42,838 nt of DNA from Akkermansiaceae bacterium (GCA_028822935.1 JAPKCM010000037.1:1-42838), one strand, 5' to 3'. Shown: positions 8,492 to 17,584, numbered from the stretch's first letter. Numbers and translations are program-made. The notes: a model not told the origin generated them from the sequence alone.

Positions 8492-10225
8492 ATGGATACT
8501 CTTCCCTTTTCTGAACTCGGACTTTCCGGGCCCCTTCTCGAAGCCGTTGAAAAAATGGGCTTCGAACAACCCTCCCCTATTCAGGCAAAGACCATCCCCC
8601 TTGCCCTTACCGGTAAGGACATTATTGGGCTCTCTCAAACCGGCTCCGGAAAGACGGCCGCCTTTGCCCTGCCTACGCTCCAGCAGATTGATGCCACACT
8701 GATGAAGCCGCAGGCTCTCATCGTCTGCCCCACCCGCGAACTCGCAGTCCAGGTCTGCGAGGAAGTCTTCAAGCTCGGTTCCGCTTTAGGAAATATCCGC
8801 TCCATGCCCGTCTATGGTGGAGCCCCGATCGACCGACAGCTGCGTGCTCTTCGAAAAGGAACCCACATCGTCGTTGGCACCCCTGGCCGCCTTTTAGATC
8901 ATCTCCGCCGAAAAAGTTTCGATCCAAGTCACATCAAAACGGTCATTCTGGACGAGGCCGACCGCATGCTCGACATGGGCTTCCGCGAGGAGATGGAAGA
9001 CATGCTCAAGGCCCTGCCCAAGAGCCGTCAGACTCTCTTCTTCTCCGCCACCATGAATCCAGGCGTGCGTCGCCTCATCGAAAGATTCGGTAACGAACCC
9101 GAGCTTATCGAGATCGAGCGCAAGGCCCTCACCGTCTCCAGCATCGACCAGTCATGCTACGAGGTCCGCGGCCGCTCGAAGGTGGAAGCCCTCTCCCGCA
9201 TCATCGACATCGAGCAACCCAAGCTTTCCCTCATCTTCTGCAACACTAAGCGCGTCGTTGATGACCTCACCGAGTCTCTCCTCGCCCGTGGCTTCACGGC
9301 AGACCGCCTCCACGGCGACATCACCCAGTCCATGCGTGAGCGCGTTCTCGCCAAGTTCCGTGAAGGAACCGTCGAGATCCTCGTCGCTACCGATGTCGCC
9401 GCTCGCGGACTTGACATCGATGATGTCGAACTCGTTGTGAACTTCGAGCTCCCACAGGACCCCGAGGACTACGTCCACCGCATTGGCCGCACCGGTCGTG
9501 CAGGACGCGATGGCAAAGCCGTCAACTTTGTCTTCGGCCGCGACATCTATCGCCTCCAGACGATCGAGAAATATATTCGTCAGCCCATTCGCCGCGAGCG
9601 CATCCCCACCCGCGAGCAAGTCGAGGGACGCCGGGCCGACCAACTCTTCGAGACGATCCAGGAGCGACTGGAAGCTGGCGACTACAAGAGCTACCAGCCC
9701 TATCTTGACCGCCTTCTCGAGCAAGGTCACACCGCGACCGATATCTCCAACGCCCTCATCACTCTCATCCGCGAAACCAGCGGCCGTGAAGGCCAGTTCA
9801 TCGCGGAGGATAATGACAAGAACGAACCCTTCTCAAACGAGCGTTCCGGGCGTGACCGTGGTAAGAGGAATGATCGTAGCGATCGTAATGACAGGCGTGA
9901 TCGTGGTGACCGCGACCAGCCCCGTGAGCGCAACCGCTTCGAGCGGAGTGATAAATCCAAGGGGCCGGGTAGCGCCAAGATGTCCACTCTCTTCCTCACT
10001 GTCGGCAAGGCACAGAGCGTCATGCCTGGTGACATTGCCGGAATGATCTACCGCGAGTGCGAACTCCCGGACGGCGTCCTCGGACGCATCCGCATCTTCC
10101 CGAAGCACACTCTCGTGGATGTCGAATCGACGCACGCCGATAGCGTCATCTCGAGTCTCCAAAATTCCCGTCTCCGCAATCGCTCCTTCCGGATCGATCA
10201 CGACCGCGGCCGCAACGAAGACTAA
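8492..10225 (+). CDS. DEAD-box RNA helicase with DbpA-type RNA-binding C-terminus
   Basis: 577 residues from ATG 8492 ([15 protein letters not shown]). The frame is open back to a GTG at 8336, but that extension has no family resemblance and overlaps the micro-ORF, whereas the Q-motif region fits the start at 8492. Motifs: Q motif PSPIQ (28-31), SQTGSGKT (48-55), PTREL (80-84), TPGR (130-133), DEAD (154-157), SAT (185-187), ARGLD and [11 protein letters not shown] in the second RecA domain. A low-complexity Arg/Asp-rich linker ([17 protein letters not shown] region) leads to a ~75-residue DbpA/CsdA-like RNA-binding domain. ATP-dependent RNA unwinding in ribosome assembly, RNA decay or cold adaptation is the family role. 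It converges on the glycosylase gene with a 2-base gap. Confidence 0.93.
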   Translation: MDTLPFSELGLSGPLLEAVEKMGFEQPSPIQAKTIPLALTGKDIIGLSQTGSGKTAAFALPTLQQIDATLMKPQALIVCPTRELAVQVCEEVFKLGSALGNIRSMPVYGGAPIDRQLRALRKGTHIVVGTPGRLLDHLRRKSFDPSHIKTVILDEADRMLDMGFREEMEDMLKALPKSRQTLFFSATMNPGVRRLIERFGNEPELIEIERKALTVSSIDQSCYEVRGRSKVEALSRIIDIEQPKLSLIFCNTKRVVDDLTESLLARGFTADRLHGDITQSMRERVLAKFREGTVEILVATDVAARGLDIDDVELVVNFELPQDPEDYVHRIGRTGRAGRDGKAVNFVFGRDIYRLQTIEKYIRQPIRRERIPTREQVEGRRADQLFETIQERLEAGDYKSYQPYLDRLLEQGHTATDISNALITLIRETSGREGQFIAEDNDKNEPFSNERSGRDRGKRNDRSDRNDRRDRGDRDQPRERNRFERSDKSKGPGSAKMSTLFLTVGKAQSVMPGDIAGMIYRECELPDGVLGRIRIFPKHTLVDVESTHADSVISSLQNSRLRNRSFRIDHDRGRNED

Positions 10226-10227
10226 AG

Positions 10228-10935
10228 CTAAAGCAAGCCCAGCTCCTTCAGCTGCTTCGTCGCCGTTCCCACGAAATCCCGGTTCGCCGCCGGGGAGGCC
10301 GGTGAAGGATGCAAGATCTTGCCCAAGTTCTGAGAGCCGTCGCTTGCGACTCCTAGCTGCTTCTCTGCGAAGGCACCCACCCCAATCAGGTGATTAGGCT
10401 CGAGAACTTCGATGATCTTCTCCAGATGGGTGAGACAAGCCGCCTGCACAGGCACCATACAATCCTTTGGAAGCTTATCCGGCGTTAGATTGGCTCCCGT
10501 ATCTTTCATCCAAACCAAAGGACAGAAATTAGTGACAAAGTGATCCTGGAAAAAGGAATCCGCGGTTCCGAAGACGTCCGCAAAGAGCCCCCACAGCCTC
10601 CGCCCCGACACCTCGGAACGCTCGCAATCAAATCCAGTCACCGGACGCTTCTTGTGCTCTGGATCCGGTTGATCCACGGAACCGGAAATCCCCATCCAAT
10701 CGCGCACGTGGGGGATTTCCCCAAAAGGCACGCCCGTTTGCGCCATCCCGTAAGGCCCGGGATTCATCCCGAGAAAAAGAACCTTCTTCTTCCCGCTTCC
10801 AAAGCGCGTGAGATAGTCGCAGTGCCGCTCCCAAGCATACTCCAGGGGATTGTAGGTCGTATAAACGGGCTCGGGAAAGGTGAGCCCCCGTAATTCCTTT
10901 CGAAGGTCGTCGGCAGCTTGAATGAGCGGATGCAT
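10228..10935 (-). CDS. SMUG1-like uracil-DNA glycosylase
   Basis: 235 residues. The motif FLGMNPGPYGMAQTGVPFGE (54-73) and HPSPASPAANRD (209-220) are the two active-site loops of the single-strand-selective monofunctional uracil-DNA glycosylase family: Asn58 is the catalytic-loop residue and His209 the second-loop His. The VRDWMG segment after the first loop is also typical. The enzyme removes uracil and oxidised pyrimidines from DNA at the start of base-excision repair. Length and architecture are normal for SMUG1. The gene lies alone, tail-to-tail with the helicase, and downstream of the PEP-CTERM gene terminator on the same strand, so it probably has its own promoter in the 10936-10973 gap. 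Confidence 0.92.
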   Translation of the reverse strand: MHPLIQAADDLRKELRGLTFPEPVYTTYNPLEYAWERHCDYLTRFGSGKKKVLFLGMNPGPYGMAQTGVPFGEIPHVRDWMGISGSVDQPDPEHKKRPVTGFDCERSEVSGRRLWGLFADVFGTADSFFQDHFVTNFCPLVWMKDTGANLTPDKLPKDCMVPVQAACLTHLEKIIEVLEPNHLIGVGAFAEKQLGVASDGSQNLGKILHPSPASPAANRDFVGTATKQLKELGLL

Positions 10936-10973
10936 CGAGGCGAAGTGTCAAATAGAGCTCCGCCGGAAGAAAT

Positions 10974-11011
10974 AAAAAACCGCCTCACCGCACGAATGCA
11001 GAGAGACGGTT
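10974..11011 (-). terminator. Rho-independent terminator of the PEP-CTERM gene
   Basis: Read on the minus strand, AACCGTCTCTC pairs with GAGGCGGTT, with one bulge or mismatch, and TTTTTTATTTC follows. It lies 16 bases after the stop of the gene ending at 11028. Confidence 0.7.
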
Positions 11012-11027
11012 GAAATCATAAAGGTCT

Positions 11028-11777
11028 CTAGCGACGACGGATCCCAAAGAGAGCGAGTCCGGCGAGCCCGAGCAATCCGGTAGAGGGCTCGGGGACAAAG
11101 ACGGCCTGGGTGTCGGCCCAGAACTGGAGTCCGGTGGTAAGATTGATCGTTCCATCGGCGAAATTGGTGGTGTTGCCAAGGTTGGTGTTCCCCCCGGCTG
11201 CGGCAATTCCGCCAGAGGCGTTGCCGCCGAATCCTGCCCCGTTTGCGCCCGACCAGTCACCTAGCGCGCCAGGGTCGGTAGCGGTGCCAACGGAAATCCC
11301 ATCAAGAAAAAGTTCGATTTGAGGTTGCCCACTGAGGCCGCCATTGATGCTCATGGTCCAGACAAGCTCGATGTCTCCACCTGCTTTTTGGGCTCCGCTG
11401 AGGATGCTATCGACCTGCAAAACAGTGTTTCCGGCATTGCTAGCCTGCCTGAGACTGAGAGTCGTGCTTGAAGGGACATAGACGAGCGACAAGCCGATCG
11501 TTCCACCGCCGGTCTCCCAAAGAACGTGGTTTTGATCGCTTGCTCCTGCGGGGTCGTTAAAGTCGACGGATAGCGCGAAAGTGGCGTCCTTGAGATCAAC
11601 ACCAGTGACGCCATTGACGGCGCGCGCGTTGAAGGTCGGAAGGAAGCTATTTAGAGCGTTGAGGGTTTCATCGGGAGCTCCCAATCCACTGAGGTTGGGA
11701 ATGGACACCATCGCTCCGTGGCTTGATGCCACAGTGGCGATCAGAATGACGTGTGCGGAAAGGAAGAATTTCTTCAT
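11028..11777 (-). CDS. PEP-CTERM sorted secreted protein with LamG-like fold
   Basis: 249 residues. Signal peptide ~1-22 (MKKFFLSAHVILIATVASS). The body is rich in Gly, Thr, Ser and Asn with alternating beta-strand patterning (WTMSINGGLSGQPQIELF, LNSGTSVGT-like strands) typical of concanavalin/LamG-like jelly rolls. The C-terminus VPEPSTGLLGLAGLALFG followed by IRRR is a canonical PEP-CTERM signal: motif, hydrophobic helix, basic tail. In the PEP-CTERM/exosortase system such proteins are exported, processed by exosortase and usually glycosylated at the surface. No exosortase gene is in this window. Ligand unknown. Confidence 0.9.
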   Translation of the reverse strand: MKKFFLSAHVILIATVASSHGAMVSIPNLSGLGAPDETLNALNSFLPTFNARAVNGVTGVDLKDATFALSVDFNDPAGASDQNHVLWETGGGTIGLSLVYVPSSTTLSLRQASNAGNTVLQVDSILSGAQKAGGDIELVWTMSINGGLSGQPQIELFLDGISVGTATDPGALGDWSGANGAGFGGNASGGIAAAGGNTNLGNTTNFADGTINLTTGLQFWADTQAVFVPEPSTGLLGLAGLALFGIRRR

Positions 11778-11846
11778 AAAATTAGGTGGGCATTCTGCCG
11801 GGAAATGGGATCGAAGGCAAGGAGGTTCTTTTGAAGAGAGACGAAA

Positions 11847-12353
11847 TCAGGACTTTCCTCCGCCGTGGCCATAGTTGCGGGGGAGAAGAAGCTCGGTGAC
11901 GCTGCCTTTTTCGAGATCGGACCATTGGGCGACCGAGAAATCGATAATGAGGACACCTGCGGTGGGTAGATTGTCGAGGGACTCTCCCGTGAGGCGGGCG
12001 CAGAGGGAGGTCCAAGTGGGGTTGTGACCGACGAGCATCGCGGTCTCGATTTCGTCGGGGAACTTGCGGGCATGGTGGACGATTTCACCCGGCGAAGCCC
12101 CATAAAAAGAATCAACCACCTGAATCTCTTCCTCCGAAAACCCGAGCTCGGCCGCAATTAACCCGGCCGTCATGCGCGTCCGCACCGAAGGACTCATCAA
12201 GATCGCTTCCGGAACATAGCCACGCTTCTTCAAGACCGACCCCATCAAGGAAGCTGCCTTCAGTCCCCTCTTATTCAGGGGCCGATCGATATCTCTGAGA
12301 TCCGGGTCATCCCAAGATGACTTGGCATGACGGGTAAGAAGGAGGCGTTTCAT
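11847..12353 (-). CDS. sixA: SixA-like histidine phosphatase
   Basis: 168 residues. LLLTRHAKSSWDD opens the protein with the RHG-type signature; His9 is the phospho-acceptor and Arg8 its partner. LMSPSVRTRMTA (52-63) gives the second Arg, and LVGHNPTW (107-114) contains the second catalytic His110. Length and the short insert-free fold match SixA, which dephosphorylates phosphohistidine in signalling or phosphotransfer proteins (in E. coli the nitrogen PTS protein NPr). The local substrate is unknown. It precedes the PEP-CTERM gene by 69 bases on the same strand. Confidence 0.88.
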   Translation of the reverse strand: MKRLLLTRHAKSSWDDPDLRDIDRPLNKRGLKAASLMGSVLKKRGYVPEAILMSPSVRTRMTAGLIAAELGFSEEEIQVVDSFYGASPGEIVHHARKFPDEIETAMLVGHNPTWTSLCARLTGESLDNLPTAGVLIIDFSVAQWSDLEKGSVTELLLPRNYGHGGGKS

Positions 12354-12514
12354 TGGATGATGGTGCTAAGCCAGTCTGTATTTCGCACGCTGATGACTCA
12401 GCGCCATCGGCGGTGACCACCCCTACCGGCGCAGAGCTCTTTGGAGAGTTCCTATGCAGCTTCGGCAAGGGAAGTTTTCCCAGCTAGGCGGAAAGCAGAA
12501 GGGCAAAGTGCTCT

Positions 12515-14233
12515 TTACTTTTTCTCTTGGAGGCTGGGGTCCACATGACCTTTGACGGTGTAGATATTTCGCTTGCCCGCTTTGAGCTCGGCTTCACGGC
12601 GCTTGAGGTAAGCGTGAGAGATGAGCTTGGCTTTCTCCTGATCGGCTGCGTCGTAGTCCCAGAATTCCTGCACGATTTTTTCGGCTGCGGGGTAGTGGGA
12701 ACCGTCATCGCCGACACGTTTGCGGGTTTCAGCGAGTTGCTTCTTCAGCTTGGCGACGAGCGCCACTTGGGCAGGATCGTGATAAAGATTTTTGGTCTCG
12801 TGGGGATCGTTAATGAGGTCGTAGAGCTCCCAGCCTGGAGGGGTTTGGTAGCCCCCGTCGTAGTTACAGCCGTAGAAATAGATGAGCTTGTGGGTCTTGG
12901 TGCGGATGCCGAGATGACCGGGGTTATCATGGTGGGCCATGTGCATCCAGTAGCGATAGTAGGCGGTCTCCTTCCAACCGGCAGGTTCTTTGCCCGTGAC
13001 GAGATGCTCTTTGAAACTCTTACCCTGCATCGAGTTGGGAATTTTGATGCCGGCGAAGTCGAGCATAGTGGGGCCGAAGTCGACATTCTCGACACAGGAG
13101 TCGAGGACAAGACCGGCTTTGATCTTGGCGGGGTAGCGGACAAGGAGCGGCATTCTCTGAGATTCTTCGTACATCCAGCGTTTGTCCTGGAAGTCATGCT
13201 CGCCCAGCATGAAGCCTTGGTCGCCGGTGTAGATAATGATGGTGTTGTCCATCTGGCCGGTCTCCTCGAGGTGCTTAAAGAGGCGCGCAAGGTTGTCATC
13301 GACTCCCTTCACGCAGCGGAGGAATTTCTTGAGGTAGGCATTGTAGGCCATGCGAGTGTTCTGTTCCTCGGTGAAGTTCTTCGCATCGAAGTTTCTAGGG
13401 AACTCAGCAGGGAAACGCGGAGGAAGGTCCATGAGGTAATTCCGCCGCGGGTTACGTGATCCGTTAGAAGTTCCGATATGGGAAATGAGTTCGTCATCAG
13501 CACCACGCGTGGCGATGGATCCCCACTGGGAGCCACGGGTCCAGAGGGTTTCGGGCTCGGGGATATCCACCTCCTTGAGGTAGTCTTCGTAGCGCAGGGC
13601 ATTCTGAAAGTAGTCATGCGGGGCTTTGTAGTGGTGCATGAGGAAGAACGGCTTTTCCTGATTCCAGCCTTCTTTGAGCCAGTCGAGAGCGATGTCGGTG
13701 ATAACATCGGTGGAGTGTTCCCCCTTATATTTGATGGTGTTTTTTTTCCATGGCTTATCACCGCGGATGCGGAACTCGGGATCGAAATAGGAACCCTGTC
13801 CAGCGAGGACGGAGTAGTAATTGAAGTCCGCTGGTTCGGCCTTGAGATGCCATTTCCCAATCATGGCGGTGTGGTAACCGGCTTTACCGAATTCGATCGC
13901 TAGGGTCTGTTTTCCCGAAGTGACGCTGCCCGCGAGATCGAAGGCCCCATTGGTATGATTGTATTGCCCCGTGAGAACGCAGGCGCGAGAAGGTGAGCAG
14001 ATCGCGTTGGTGCAGAAGGCATTCTTAAAAAGAGCACCTTCCTTGGCGAGACGGTCGATATTGGGCGTCGGAGCGATCTCGGCGAGGCGGCTTCCATAAG
14101 CGGAGATGCCATGCGCAGCATGGTCGTCCGACATAATGTAGAGGACGTTTGGCCGGGAGTCGTGGGTGCCTCCGTGATGATCGGCGTGAGCCGGAAAGCT
14201 GAGAGCAAGCGAGAGGAGAATTCGGACGGTCAT
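12515..14233 (-). CDS. Secreted formylglycine-dependent sulfatase (S1 family)
   Basis: 572 residues with a short signal peptide (~1-18, ending AHA). PNVLYIMSDDHAAHG (29-42) supplies metal-binding Asp36/Asp37. CSPSRACVLTG begins at Cys79, the C-x-P-x-R signature converted to formylglycine. GKWHL (~146) and YTGDQGFMLGEHDF provide further active-site and metal residues, with Gln in place of the more usual Asn of DNG. The C-terminus (GIRTKTHKLIYF, ELYDLINDPHETKNLY) matches the DUF4976 tail of S1 sulfatases. It removes sulfate esters from a polysaccharide or glycosaminoglycan outside the cytoplasm; the subfamily and substrate cannot be assigned from sequence alone. An anaerobic or aerobic formylglycine-forming enzyme must be encoded elsewhere. 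It is the last gene of the minus-strand run that begins at 17231. Confidence 0.92.
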   Translation of the reverse strand: MTVRILLSLALSFPAHADHHGGTHDSRPNVLYIMSDDHAAHGISAYGSRLAEIAPTPNIDRLAKEGALFKNAFCTNAICSPSRACVLTGQYNHTNGAFDLAGSVTSGKQTLAIEFGKAGYHTAMIGKWHLKAEPADFNYYSVLAGQGSYFDPEFRIRGDKPWKKNTIKYKGEHSTDVITDIALDWLKEGWNQEKPFFLMHHYKAPHDYFQNALRYEDYLKEVDIPEPETLWTRGSQWGSIATRGADDELISHIGTSNGSRNPRRNYLMDLPPRFPAEFPRNFDAKNFTEEQNTRMAYNAYLKKFLRCVKGVDDNLARLFKHLEETGQMDNTIIIYTGDQGFMLGEHDFQDKRWMYEESQRMPLLVRYPAKIKAGLVLDSCVENVDFGPTMLDFAGIKIPNSMQGKSFKEHLVTGKEPAGWKETAYYRYWMHMAHHDNPGHLGIRTKTHKLIYFYGCNYDGGYQTPPGWELYDLINDPHETKNLYHDPAQVALVAKLKKQLAETRKRVGDDGSHYPAAEKIVQEFWDYDAADQEKAKLISHAYLKRREAELKAGKRNIYTVKGHVDPSLQEKK

Positions 14234-14269
14234 ATTTGTCAGACAAGTCTCTCCCTTGCGGAAAAATTG

Positions 14270-15073
14270 TCAAACCCCCTCTTCTAAGACGCTAGCCTCC
14301 AAGGCGAGGTATTTTTCGATTTCACGCGAGGGATTATCGGCGCGCATGAGGGCCTCGCCGATGAGGACAGCATTAGCCCCGTAATCGAGGACCTGCTGAG
14401 CATCTTGAGGAGATTTCAGGCCGGATTCGGAGACGAGAATAACATCAGCCGGCACCTCATCTGCAAGGGATTCAGTCGTGGTGAGATCCGTGGTGAAGGT
14501 TTTGAGGTTCCGGTTGTTGATCCCAATAAGATCGGCACCGAGGTCGAGGGCGCGCTCCATTTCAGGGAGGTCGTGAACTTCCACGAGGACGTCGAGTTGG
14601 AAGTCCTTAGCCGTTTCGTAGAGATGCTTGAGGAGATCGTCATCGAGACAAGCCACGATGAGGAGAATCGCATCGGCCCCGGAAATAATCGCTTCGTAGA
14701 TCTGGCATTCATGGACCGTGAAATCCTTTCGAAGAAGCGGGATGGGAGAAATCTTGGAGATCTGTGTGAGATAAGAAAGGTGCCCCTGGAAGAATTTCTC
14801 ATCGGTGAGGATCGACATGCAGGATGCCCCGCCATCGATATAGCGCTGGGCTTGGCGGACGGGATCGAAGTTGGGATCGATAACACCGGCAGACGGCGAG
14901 GCCTTCTTCACCTCCGAAATGACGCCTAGTTTTCCTTCGCCGCGCTCAAGCGCGGAACGAAAGCCACCGAAGTCATTACGCATCAGCGCAGATGCTTTGA
15001 GCTTATTCGTGAGAGGGATGAGATGTTCGATCTCCTGCTTTTTGTAGGCGACAATTTCGTCGAGCTTATTCAT
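14270..15073 (-). CDS. trpC: Indole-3-glycerol phosphate synthase
   Basis: 267 residues from MNKLDEIVAYKKQEIEHL. GVISEVKKASPSAG contains the catalytic Lys of the family, LLRKDFTVHECQIYEA the second Lys/Asp and phosphate-binding features, LVEVHDLPEMERAL the Glu strand, and GINNRNLKTF and VSESGLKSPQD the later barrel strands. It converts carboxyphenylamino-deoxyribulose phosphate to indole-3-glycerol phosphate in tryptophan synthesis. An upstream ATG at 15100 has a purine-rich AAGGGG only 3 bases before it and would overlap the lipoprotein gene by 17 bases; family comparison favours 15073. No other trp gene is nearby. Confidence 0.95.
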   Translation of the reverse strand: MNKLDEIVAYKKQEIEHLIPLTNKLKASALMRNDFGGFRSALERGEGKLGVISEVKKASPSAGVIDPNFDPVRQAQRYIDGGASCMSILTDEKFFQGHLSYLTQISKISPIPLLRKDFTVHECQIYEAIISGADAILLIVACLDDDLLKHLYETAKDFQLDVLVEVHDLPEMERALDLGADLIGINNRNLKTFTTDLTTTESLADEVPADVILVSESGLKSPQDAQQVLDYGANAVLIGEALMRADNPSREIEKYLALEASVLEEGV

Positions 15074-15083
15074 GGGGAAAATT

Positions 15084-15518
15084 TCACTTGGGACGGGCAA
15101 GGGTCATCGTCCCCTTGTCCCCGTTTCCTTCAAAGCGGAACTTGAATTCCTTGGGGGTGAGTTTGCCCGTCACGGCATACGTGCCGTAGTTGTTTGGCAG
15201 CTCCATTTTATCATCCACGGGAAGGGAATGGTCCGCTTGAAGAGTGGTTTTGACAGGATGCTTGTAGTCGCCAAATTGGAGAGCTCCCCAGCCTGCACGG
15301 TAGCGAAAGGTCCAAGTATCAGGTTCCTTGGGATCTTGCGTGACAAGACACCAAAGCGGGCCCTTGTGCCCATTCACCTCGCTTTTCCAAGTCCCCTTCC
15401 AAGGACCTGTAGGACGGTCTCCTTGTTTAAAGCTCTGAACCGCCTTTCGATATTCGACGTGATAATTCGAGGTGCAGGATGTTAGGCCGAAGGCAAGTAA
15501 CAGAAGAATGACCCGCAT
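15084..15518 (-). CDS. Small hypothetical lipoprotein
   Basis: 144 residues. A type II signal peptide (MRVILLLLAFGLTSC) places the lipidated Cys at position 15. The mature part is about 130 residues with alternating charged and hydrophobic strands (LWCLVTQDPKEPDTWTFRY, KEFKFRFEGN), which suggests a small beta-barrel or lipocalin-like fold. No known family recognised. It lies 3 bases after chdC and just before trpC, so it is likely co-transcribed with both. Confidence 0.75.
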   Translation of the reverse strand: MRVILLLLAFGLTSCTSNYHVEYRKAVQSFKQGDRPTGPWKGTWKSEVNGHKGPLWCLVTQDPKEPDTWTFRYRAGWGALQFGDYKHPVKTTLQADHSLPVDDKMELPNNYGTYAVTGKLTPKEFKFRFEGNGDKGTMTLARPK

Positions 15519-15521
15519 TAC

Positions 15522-16352
15522 CTAAAGACACACCACGGTGAACAGTTCGTCGAGAGGAAGTTGCATCCCGATGTAGAAATCCCCAAACTCGGCGTAGCGG
15601 GCGGAGACTTCATCGAAGCGCATTTCGTAGACGATGGATTTGATTTGGTAGGTGTCATGCGCGAGCAGGGTGACACCCCATTCGTGCTCATCGAGTCCAG
15701 TGGAACCAGAGATGAGTTGGAGAATCTTGCCGGAATATTTCCGCCCTGTCTTGGCGTGCCCTTTCATGAGCTGAGCACGCTTTTCGAATGGGAGCGAATA
15801 CCAGTTGTAGTCATCGTGTGAGGCACGCCGTTTCGACATTGGATAGAAGCAAATGGCGGGCCAATCCGGAAGAACCGGATACATGCGATGTTTGAGGTAG
15901 TGCTTCATGCGCTCGTCGAACTCATTGAGCTTTTCCTCAAATTCGGGAGTGCCTTCGATCATCCCTTCTTCATCCACGAGGGTGTCTTTGCCATACACCT
16001 CACGGGAGGTGGTGTATTCCGAGCGCTCGGTTTGCGAGAGGTAGGAATAACTCGGCGCAAGGACATCGACTCCAAGAGAGAGGGTGAGCCGCTTTTCGAA
16101 GTAGGTGGCATCATGCAAATCGGGGGTAAGAAGCATGAATCCAATGTCCGCCTTGGGCGTGGCGATAGAGAAGATCAGGAGTTGGGTGTCAGGATGAGAA
16201 CGGATCTCTTGGACGAGCTCGGTGAGGCGCGTCTTGGCCTCACGTTGTTCGGCCCCTGAGAGGAGATTCCATTGACCGTGGTCGATTTGATAAAAGAGGT
16301 GGAGGACGTGCCAGCCTTCAAGCGGCACGAGAGGAGCAGGAGCTTCAGACAT
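15522..16352 (-). CDS. chdC: Coproheme decarboxylase (HemQ/ChdC)
   Basis: 276 residues, the usual size for ChdC. The N-terminal half is a chlorite-dismutase-like ferredoxin fold. The C-terminal half carries the ChdC hallmarks: FYPMSKRR (Tyr170, the redox-active Tyr position), NWYSLPFEKRAQLM, and GHAKTGRKYSGKILQL with His199 as heme ligand position, then GLDEHEWGVTLLAHD. The missing chlorite-dismutase Arg is consistent with decarboxylase rather than chlorite-degrading activity. It turns coproheme into protoheme using peroxide, the last step of the coproporphyrin-dependent heme pathway. It is packed between a membrane protein gene (12 bases upstream) and a lipoprotein gene (3 bases downstream). 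Confidence 0.93.
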   Translation of the reverse strand: MSEAPAPLVPLEGWHVLHLFYQIDHGQWNLLSGAEQREAKTRLTELVQEIRSHPDTQLLIFSIATPKADIGFMLLTPDLHDATYFEKRLTLSLGVDVLAPSYSYLSQTERSEYTTSREVYGKDTLVDEEGMIEGTPEFEEKLNEFDERMKHYLKHRMYPVLPDWPAICFYPMSKRRASHDDYNWYSLPFEKRAQLMKGHAKTGRKYSGKILQLISGSTGLDEHEWGVTLLAHDTYQIKSIVYEMRFDEVSARYAEFGDFYIGMQLPLDELFTVVCL

Positions 16353-16364
16353 GTTGTTTGGTAG

Positions 16365-17231
16365 TTACTCGCGATTGACGTTTGAGATACGGACCTTAGC
16401 AAGTTCATTATCTTCTTTCTTGTAAGAAGGATTGGTTCCAGGCGCACCCTCAACAAAGAGAACCGACCAAGGGTCGATATCCTCGTTCATATAAGCATTG
16501 ATTTCCGAGGGATTCTCAAAGCCCGCAGTCGAGGTAAGGGTAATTTCGGCACTCCCCGTTTTTTTGAACATGCCATTTTCGACATCCAGGGAAATGGGGT
16601 CGCCAATCAATTCTTGCTTGCTATTGCGAAACGAGACGGCGAGCGCGGCGGTTCCCGATCCGGTCAATTTAATCCGAGCACAAGGAATCAAACAGGCCTT
16701 GAGCTGGACCCCGTGGTCAGCATCTTCACCTGTCCGGACCGGCTTGCGCCAATAGGTTTCGATTTCGGCGACTGCCGCATAGATGCCTTCGATGGGGAAA
16801 TCTTCATCGAAAAGAACCAACTCCGGCTCAGGAGCGTTCTCGTAATAGCTAGAAACCCCCCAAGAAGCGGCTCCGAAAAGAATGATCAACACCGAAAGGA
16901 GAGACACTTTTTCCACCATAGAGAGGCAGGAAACGGCGTTTATCAGGTAGCTGATAATTCCTCCTTGGTTTTCACCCGCTAGGTGGGGCACCTCTTCGTC
17001 CTTCTCCCCGGAAGCGTCTATATCCAGCTCGTTCTCGGAAGAATCATCAACCTTCTCGTCCTCTGGCTCGCTCTCCTCGCCCGAGCCCTCAAATTCCCCC
17101 TCCTGCCCGGAGGAGACTTCGCTCGATTCAACGCTCTTATCGGTGCGAGACGCAGGAACAAGCGGAATTTTCTCCTCGTCGCCAAGATCCCAATAATCGT
17201 CTTCAGCTTCGGTATTTGAATCAGGTTTCAT
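16365..17231 (-). CDS. Acidic single-span membrane protein
   Basis: 288 residues from MKPDSNTEAEDDYWDLG; an ATG at 17312 is in frame but adds a segment overlapping the divergent promoter area. Residues ~5-85 are highly acidic (Glu, Asp, Ser) and probably disordered in the cytoplasm. A hydrophobic helix lies at ~107-128 (VSLLSVLIILFGAASWGVSS). The outer ~160 residues are beta-rich (VQLKACLIPCARIKL, GTAALAVSF, AEITLTSTAGF). No family recognised. First gene of the run leading to chdC, so a link to heme delivery or the envelope is possible but not shown. Confidence 0.65.
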   Translation of the reverse strand: MKPDSNTEAEDDYWDLGDEEKIPLVPASRTDKSVESSEVSSGQEGEFEGSGEESEPEDEKVDDSSENELDIDASGEKDEEVPHLAGENQGGIISYLINAVSCLSMVEKVSLLSVLIILFGAASWGVSSYYENAPEPELVLFDEDFPIEGIYAAVAEIETYWRKPVRTGEDADHGVQLKACLIPCARIKLTGSGTAALAVSFRNSKQELIGDPISLDVENGMFKKTGSAEITLTSTAGFENPSEINAYMNEDIDPWSVLFVEGAPGTNPSYKKEDNELAKVRISNVNRE

Positions 17232-17350
17232 TATCTTCTGGGTGCGAGAGATAACTAACAGAGGAGGGGTCACCTTGCAAAGCGCGAAAGGGCGAGGAAA
17301 AAGAGTTTGCATCTTGGGCCTCTCTGGGCGATTTCTTTGGCCCTACCACC

Positions 17351-17584
17351 ATGGCTGATCTCGAAGACAAAAATCCGGAGAATGTAGGAGGCAAATATTA
17401 CGTCGATTCCCAGTGTATCGATTGTGATCTCTGTCGCGAAACTGCTCCTCTCAACTACCAACGCTCTGATGATGAAGGGTATTCCTACGTCTTCAAGCAA
17501 CCGGAGACCGAAGAAGAAATAGAACAGTGCGTCGAAGCCATGGAAGGTTGCCCTGTTGAGGCGATCGGCGACGACGGCGAATAG
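17351..17584 (+). CDS. Single-cluster 4Fe-4S ferredoxin
   Basis: 77 residues. QCIDCDLCRETAP gives Cys22, Cys25 and Cys28, and CVEAMEGCPVEAI gives Cys60 and Cys67 with the CP of ferredoxin ends. Four of these (22, 25, 28, 67) would hold one cluster; Cys60 is extra. The remainder is acidic, as expected for a soluble electron carrier. Partner unknown. It starts the plus-strand run and is 10 bases upstream of the DUF721 gene, and it diverges from the membrane protein gene of the chdC group. Confidence 0.9.
   Translation: MADLEDKNPENVGGKYYVDSQCIDCDLCRETAPLNYQRSDDEGYSYVFKQPETEEEIEQCVEAMEGCPVEAIGDDGE

Noticed and set aside
12469-12481. GGGAA-GTT-TTCCC palindrome between the sulfatase and sixA
   Set aside because: Short, no T run on either strand and no promoter context.
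12527-13459. Long open frame (310 codons) on the plus strand inside the sulfatase gene
   Set aside because: It is antisense to conserved sulfatase motifs, has no recognisable domain or leader, and its residues follow from the codon bias of the real gene.
15074-15100. Longer TrpC start at 15100 with AAGGGG before it
   Set aside because: Spacing to the ATG is only three bases and family members start at the MNKLDEIVAY segment; kept as an alternative in the trpC entry.
17316-17343. Inverted repeat GGGCC/GGCCC before the ferredoxin start
   Set aside because: Five-base arms with an 18-base loop are expected by chance in a sequence of this composition.
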